A DNA stretch of 31,846 nucleotides from NCBI GenBank assembly GCA_964391885.1, contig CAYMNU010000001.1:1-31846 (forward strand), given 5' to 3'. The notes under the pieces are model-generated. The model saw only the letters and a list, made by a program, of their open reading frames with translations, searched no databases and was not told where the DNA came from. A program made the position numbers and the translations under genes. The DNA comes from CAYMNU01 sp964391885 (GTDB lineage Archaea > Altiarchaeota > Altiarchaeia > JAFGQM01). Shown piece after piece: positions 28,250-31,846 of this stretch; within the stretch, counting starts at the first letter, position 1, and each line of letters opens with the position of its first letter.

Positions 28250-28687
28250 ATGGCAAAAAAATCTGAAAAGAAATCTAGGTGTGCCTCTGCCAAGGCAAGC
28301 ACGCCATCAAAGGAATGCGCCGCCCAAAAAGCGGTGAAGAAGGAGACAAAGACTGTTAAGGCCGCAAAAGCCCAAACAAAAAAGGCATCGCCCAAGAAGG
28401 TCAAGCACCTCGTAAGAGGCAAGGTCGTCAAGGCTGACTTGAAGGGCAAGAAGAAGCACGAGATAAAAAAGACGGGCGAGGTCATCCGCTTCGACCAGAG
28501 AAAGCACCCGGAGAAGACTGGCGCGCACCATGTCCACATACACGGAAAGGAAGTGGACGACGGATTGCAGCTTGTTACCCCTGCTGCCCAGCCGTCTATA
28601 ATCTCCTCGCTTAGGTCGCGCGACTCGATTGCCCCGGGCAGCGAGTTTTCGTTCGCAAGAGCGCAGGACTTTGTATCAATAGAATAA
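28250..28687 (+). CDS. Lys/Ala-rich basic protein, 145 aa
   Basis: Residues 1-65 are Lys/Ala/Ser-rich and disordered, like the tails of histone H1 or ribosome-associated proteins. Residues about 66-145 form a less biased domain (GEVIRFDQRKHPEKTGAHHVHIHGKEVDDGL, then SIISSLRSRDSIAPGS) with a His cluster HHVHIH that could bind metal. No family is recognised. It is one of the few genes here with a long leader (about 58 bases). The next gene is convergent. Nucleic-acid binding is inferred from composition alone. Confidence 0.65.
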   Translation: MAKKSEKKSRCASAKASTPSKECAAQKAVKKETKTVKAAKAQTKKASPKKVKHLVRGKVVKADLKGKKKHEIKKTGEVIRFDQRKHPEKTGAHHVHIHGKEVDDGLQLVTPAAQPSIISSLRSRDSIAPGSEFSFARAQDFVSIE

Positions 28688-28688
28688 G

Positions 28689-29093
28689 TCAGAGCATCCT
28701 GCCCAGGGGCAGCCTTCTGTTCTTGGGCAGGTTGTTTATTATTCTTCCTTCTTTGGGCTTTCCGATGCCTAACTTATATCCCTTATACTTAATTATAGTA
28801 TAATACCCCTCTGCGTGCTTTTTGATGTCAAGCCCGCACATCCACTGCATGGCGTCTTTCTCATCCACCTCGGTGAAGCCCTTCGTCGCCAGCTGCGCCG
28901 CATAGCCGCTGGGCCTGAATCCGCTCTCGACATTGCCCATATAGAGGCCGTGCATGCCCTTTAGGCCGAGCTCCTTTCCTGTGAAAAGATAGACTTTCTT
29001 TCCTTCCTGGAACAGCCTGCCTTCGGGGAGCATTATGCCAAACTCGTCAGCTAAATACTTCTTGATCTCCGGTATAGTGAATCCCTCAATCAT
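28689..29093 (-). CDS. PUA-like RNA-binding partner of the m5C methyltransferase
   Basis: The 134-residue protein has the features of the PUA-like domain at the C-terminus of RsmF/NOL1-type methyltransferases: GKKVYLFTGKELGLKGMHGLYMGNVESGFRPSGYAAQLATKG, then VDEKDAMQWMCGLDI and the final YKLGIGKPKEGRIINNLPKNRRLP. Here it is a separate gene that overlaps the end of the methyltransferase gene by 8 bases, so it probably acts in trans as the RNA-binding subunit. It would position the rRNA or tRNA substrate. Confidence 0.78.
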   Translation of the reverse strand: MIEGFTIPEIKKYLADEFGIMLPEGRLFQEGKKVYLFTGKELGLKGMHGLYMGNVESGFRPSGYAAQLATKGFTEVDEKDAMQWMCGLDIKKHAEGYYTIIKYKGYKLGIGKPKEGRIINNLPKNRRLPLGRML

Positions 29094-29949
29094 TTTTCGA
29101 AATCCTTGCTATGAAGAAAAACTCGGCGTCATTGTCCCAGGGGTAGACCCGCATGCACTTCTCGGTGCCTGGAAGAAGACCTGGCCTCGATTTTATTTTT
29201 GCAGACGCTTTCTCAAGCTTGGCGTCTGGATATTTATCCAAAAGCCAGAGCACCACTTCTTCATTCTCTTCCAGCGTGGTCGTGCACGTCGAGTAGACCA
29301 TTTCACCCCCCTCTTCAAGCCTCTCAAAGGCAGCCTTTGCAAGGCCTTTCTGAAGGCCGGATATGCTGCGCACAAAACCCGGCGACCAGGTGTTCGCCAC
29401 ATTCGGGCTCTTCCTCACCGAGCCCACGTTTGAGCAGGGTGCATCGACAAGAACCTTGTCAAAACTTACCCTCGGGAACCTTGTGCCGTCAAAGCCGGTG
29501 ATTATTGCGTTCATGATTCCGCATCTCTCGATGTTTGCGACAAGCGCCTTCCTGCGGGTGTAGTCCGGCTCGTTTGCCACCAGCGTGTTGCACATGGGGG
29601 CCATCTGGGTGCTCTTCGAGCCAGGTGCTGCCGCGATGTCAAGGACTATGTCGCCTTTGCCCGGGTTTAATATAACCGGCGGCAGCATCGAGGCAGCTTC
29701 CTGTAGATAGTAATAGCCAAGCTGGTGCGGTATCGTCGCCCCGAGGCCCTGGCCCTCGACCCAGTAACCTCCCTCGCACCAGGGTATGGGCTCCGTCTGC
29801 ATGGAATCTAACTCATCTCTGAATTCTTCTACACGTCTAATGGGGTTTAGCCTTATTGATTTTCTGGGCGGCTTTTTAATCCATTCAAGAAAGAGCTCGA
29901 ACTCGTTCTCCATCAAGCCCTTATGGTATTCGAGGAATTTCTTATTCAT
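29086..29949 (-). CDS. NSUN/RsmB-F family RNA (cytosine-C5) methyltransferase
   Basis: The enzyme methylates C5 of cytosine in RNA using S-adenosylmethionine. The 287-residue protein has the SAM motif I LDIAAAPGSKSTQM (103-116), the motif IV DAPCS with C172, and the motif VI catalytic STCT with C222. Both cysteines are needed in this family. The N-terminal RNA-recognition segment (SIRLNPIRR) is present, but the C-terminal PUA domain is missing and is supplied by the next gene. The target may be tRNA or rRNA; the sequence does not decide. A minus-strand TATA-like element at about 29974-29981 indicates a near-leaderless mRNA. Confidence 0.94.
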   Translation of the reverse strand: MNKKFLEYHKGLMENEFELFLEWIKKPPRKSIRLNPIRRVEEFRDELDSMQTEPIPWCEGGYWVEGQGLGATIPHQLGYYYLQEAASMLPPVILNPGKGDIVLDIAAAPGSKSTQMAPMCNTLVANEPDYTRRKALVANIERCGIMNAIITGFDGTRFPRVSFDKVLVDAPCSNVGSVRKSPNVANTWSPGFVRSISGLQKGLAKAAFERLEEGGEMVYSTCTTTLEENEEVVLWLLDKYPDAKLEKASAKIKSRPGLLPGTEKCMRVYPWDNDAEFFFIARISKND

Positions 29950-30047
29950 GTTTCAGCGATTTCATTTATCAAAAACTTTATCAAAACCGGTTAATACAAA
30001 ATCAATATTAAACCTTAATTTATAAGTTAGGCACTATTAATCTACCT

Positions 30048-31754
30048 ATGCATCCATGCTTGCCTGAAAAAAATTATATAAGATTACTGTCATACTCTGC
30101 CCTGCTTTTAGCCCTAACCCTACCCTCTGCGGTTTCAGCCGGCTCTCCATGGATGACGGGCGAGATGTCCGCTCGCATCAGCTTCAGCGGTGAGATAGAT
30201 ATAGAGCGCACAGCAAGCGACTCTCGCATGAACTGGATAGAGGCATCCTTTTATCTTGTTCCGCAGGAGTCCCAATTGCAGTCAAGGCGCCTCGTATCTG
30301 CCTCGCCCGACTACGACCTGCTTCAGGACGACTTCGGCAACGACTACATAAAGTTCCGCTGGGAGAACCCGCAGCAGGATAAGCTGAATTATGAGATAAT
30401 CTGGGATGTGGATGCCAAAAGGCTGCAGTACGCCATCACTGACTTGGCTTCCGCGGCGGAGACTCCTTCCGGTATTGAAAACTATCTGCAGGCAGACAAC
30501 CTCAGCTACTGGACTGGATTCATGAAGGCCAAGGCAGAATCTCTGGTAGACGGCTCGGAAAGCCGCTTGGAATCTTCAATGCGCTTATCGTCATGGGTGA
30601 ACCGTTACGTCACCTACGACCTTTCCCTCCAGGGCAGTTCCCTTTCTGCAGAAAATGTATTTCATGGGCGACGAGGTGTCTGCGGCGAGTTCACCCGCCT
30701 ATTTATCTCGCTTGCGAGAAGCATAGGCATCCCCGTTCGCTATGTGGAGGGCCTTGTATTCAGCGGGGAAGAATGGAATTTCCATGCCTGGGCCGAGCTA
30801 TACAGCGACAACTGGCTGCCCGTCGACCCCACCTATAATGAGGCTGCTTTCATTGATTCAAGCCACATATACTTTGCAAAGGCCCCCGGCTCCAAGGACC
30901 TATTCAACCGGCTTAGCTGGGAGGGCATAGACGTGAAGGCATCCTTCGGCGAGGATGAGTTCTCTGTGGATGTTTTTGAGACAAAAGCTATTCGCCTCAT
31001 GCGCTCATCGCTATCTATGCCCAGGGAGGCCGGCGCCGGCGAGCTTGCCAGGGCGACCGCATCCCTTACAAACCTTGCGAACTCTTATATAGTCGCCACA
31101 TGCTCGCTGTCAATGCCTGTTCAGATGAGGCTTTTGGACGGTGATGAGAAGTCCATACTCATAGAACCCCACGGCTCTGCAGAGCTGTCATGGCACATAG
31201 CCACGCCCGATGACATGGACGCCGGTTTTCTTCACCGCATGCCTGTGAGGCTTCTCTGCTTCCCTGGCCTGAACGAGAGTGCTGAGATAACTATAGACCC
31301 GCGCCTGTCGGGAGTGCCATTTGCAAGGGCATCGATAAGCGACCTTACGGCTCTCAACCAAAGCCATGTTTTGGTTTCTTTCAGGAACGAGGGCACAATG
31401 GAATTGGAAGATATTATAGTTTCCCTCTGCCCCGGCGAAGCAGAATGCCGGAACATCAGCCAAAAAGATTTCAGAGTAGGTGAGGCGCGCAGCGTCTTCT
31501 TCAGCGGGCTTTCCCTTAGCGAAGGGGACAGCATCAATGCGCATCTCATCTCACCCCAGTCTAATACTAGCTCGGCACAGGCCCTCATTCCCAGCCTGCA
31601 GGATGCCGTGATTCCAGAACCAAGACGGCCGGAGATTCCAAATACGATTAGGATAGCAGATGAAGATACCGAGACGATACTTCTCATTTTAGTGCTTATG
31701 ATTTCTGCAATGCTAGTTATAGCCATTATAACTGCGATTGTAAGAAAGAGATAA
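30048..31754 (+). CDS. Secreted, membrane-anchored transglutaminase-like protein
   Basis: A signal peptide (about 12-31) leads to an N-terminal domain, then a transglutaminase-like core with the papain-type triad C212 (GRRGVCGEFTRLF), H246 (NFHAWAEL) and D260 (PVDPTYNE). Two beta-sandwich domains follow (about 330-510), then a C-terminal membrane helix (about 545-564) and the tail VRKR. It would be a surface protease or cross-linking enzyme facing outward. The TATA-like AATTTATAAG (30018-30026) is 26 bp before the ATG (leaderless). It is divergent from the methyltransferase gene. No operon partner is seen. Confidence 0.9.
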   Translation: MHPCLPEKNYIRLLSYSALLLALTLPSAVSAGSPWMTGEMSARISFSGEIDIERTASDSRMNWIEASFYLVPQESQLQSRRLVSASPDYDLLQDDFGNDYIKFRWENPQQDKLNYEIIWDVDAKRLQYAITDLASAAETPSGIENYLQADNLSYWTGFMKAKAESLVDGSESRLESSMRLSSWVNRYVTYDLSLQGSSLSAENVFHGRRGVCGEFTRLFISLARSIGIPVRYVEGLVFSGEEWNFHAWAELYSDNWLPVDPTYNEAAFIDSSHIYFAKAPGSKDLFNRLSWEGIDVKASFGEDEFSVDVFETKAIRLMRSSLSMPREAGAGELARATASLTNLANSYIVATCSLSMPVQMRLLDGDEKSILIEPHGSAELSWHIATPDDMDAGFLHRMPVRLLCFPGLNESAEITIDPRLSGVPFARASISDLTALNQSHVLVSFRNEGTMELEDIIVSLCPGEAECRNISQKDFRVGEARSVFFSGLSLSEGDSINAHLISPQSNTSSAQALIPSLQDAVIPEPRRPEIPNTIRIADEDTETILLILVLMISAMLVIAIITAIVRKR

Positions 31755-31780
31755 AACAGGTTTGCGCAATCAACACAACG

Positions 31781-31846
31781 ATTTTTTATAGGTATTGGTT
31801 CTAACTATCCGCTTTTCGCATGTTGAAAACATGCGGAATACGGCTT
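31781..31846 (+). promoter_or_regulatory. Promoter and start of an unfinished transcript at the window edge
   Basis: ATTTTTTATAGG (31781-31792) is the strong TATA type of this window and predicts transcription starting near 31812. An 8-bp hairpin CGCATGTT-GAA-AACATGCG (31818-31836) follows immediately. It contains an ATG at 31820 opening a frame MLKTCGIRL that runs off the edge. Either a gene or a structured RNA begins here. Confidence 0.4.

Noticed and set aside
29035..29501. Plus-strand ORFs opposite the m5C methyltransferase
   Set aside because: They are antisense shadows, and the minus strand carries clear catalytic motifs throughout.

Overview
This is a compact archaeal chromosome segment. 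Archaeal markers are a replication factor C small subunit, an archaeal-type tRNA-Phe with bulge-helix-bulge introns, formylmethanofuran:tetrahydromethanopterin formyltransferase (Ftr), a COG4030/EhaR-like HAD protein, a COG1340 coiled-coil protein, a class III signal-peptide pilin and an archaeosortase. About fifteen genes have a TATA-like box centred roughly 26 bp before the start codon and no leader, which is typical of archaeal leaderless mRNAs. Genes inside operons instead use ATGA overlaps. I would guess an uncultivated euryarchaeal or DPANN-type lineage, but the window does not fix the taxon.

Layout. 1-4800: a run of small defence-type modules (HicBA, a TumE/TumA-like pair, MntA/HepT) around a membrane-anchored unknown and a TIGR01212 radical SAM protein. 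The MntA/HepT cassette is bracketed by two diverged copies of the radical SAM gene's 3' end. 4800-9100: a membrane protein, a coiled-coil protein, RfcS, and an operon of a CARF-wHTH sensor followed by two overlapping genes that look like diverged paralogues. 9100-11650: a 16-residue Cys-rich peptide gene, glutaredoxin, thioredoxin reductase, a secreted acidic protein and an HTH-CBS regulator.

11700-16200 is a coherent deoxynucleotide unit: NrdR behind tandem NrdR-box-like palindromes, class II (B12-dependent) ribonucleotide reductase carrying a 405-residue intein directly before the catalytic cysteine, and the cobalamin adenosyltransferase that would make its cofactor. 16200-20100: Ftr, an AbrB/MazF module, the EhaR-like HAD protein, an M24 peptidase and two very small genes. 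20200-22000: a free-standing LAGLIDADG endonuclease, a tRNA-Phe with two introns, a 16-bp duplication of the tRNA 3' end (att-like), and a second MNT/HEPN pair.

22000-25200: a DnaQ-like exonuclease, a DUF2178-like/XRE operon behind a 26-bp palindrome, and a membrane-HTH / SHOCT / secreted Gly-rich gene cluster. 25300-28100 is cell-surface biology: a pilin, two secreted proteins, and an apparently frameshifted surface protein whose C-terminal anchor ends opposite an archaeosortase. 28100-31846: a Lys-rich protein behind a potential RNA pseudoknot, an RNA m5C methyltransferase with a separate PUA-like partner, and a secreted transglutaminase-like protein.

The strongest candidates for something new are the gene-tail duplication around the MntA/HepT module, the two-intron tRNA-Phe beside an att-like repeat and a homing endonuclease, the CARF-HTH operon with its uncharacterised paralogue pair, and the Cys-rich micropeptide gene. 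No CRISPR array, rRNA gene or insertion sequence was seen.
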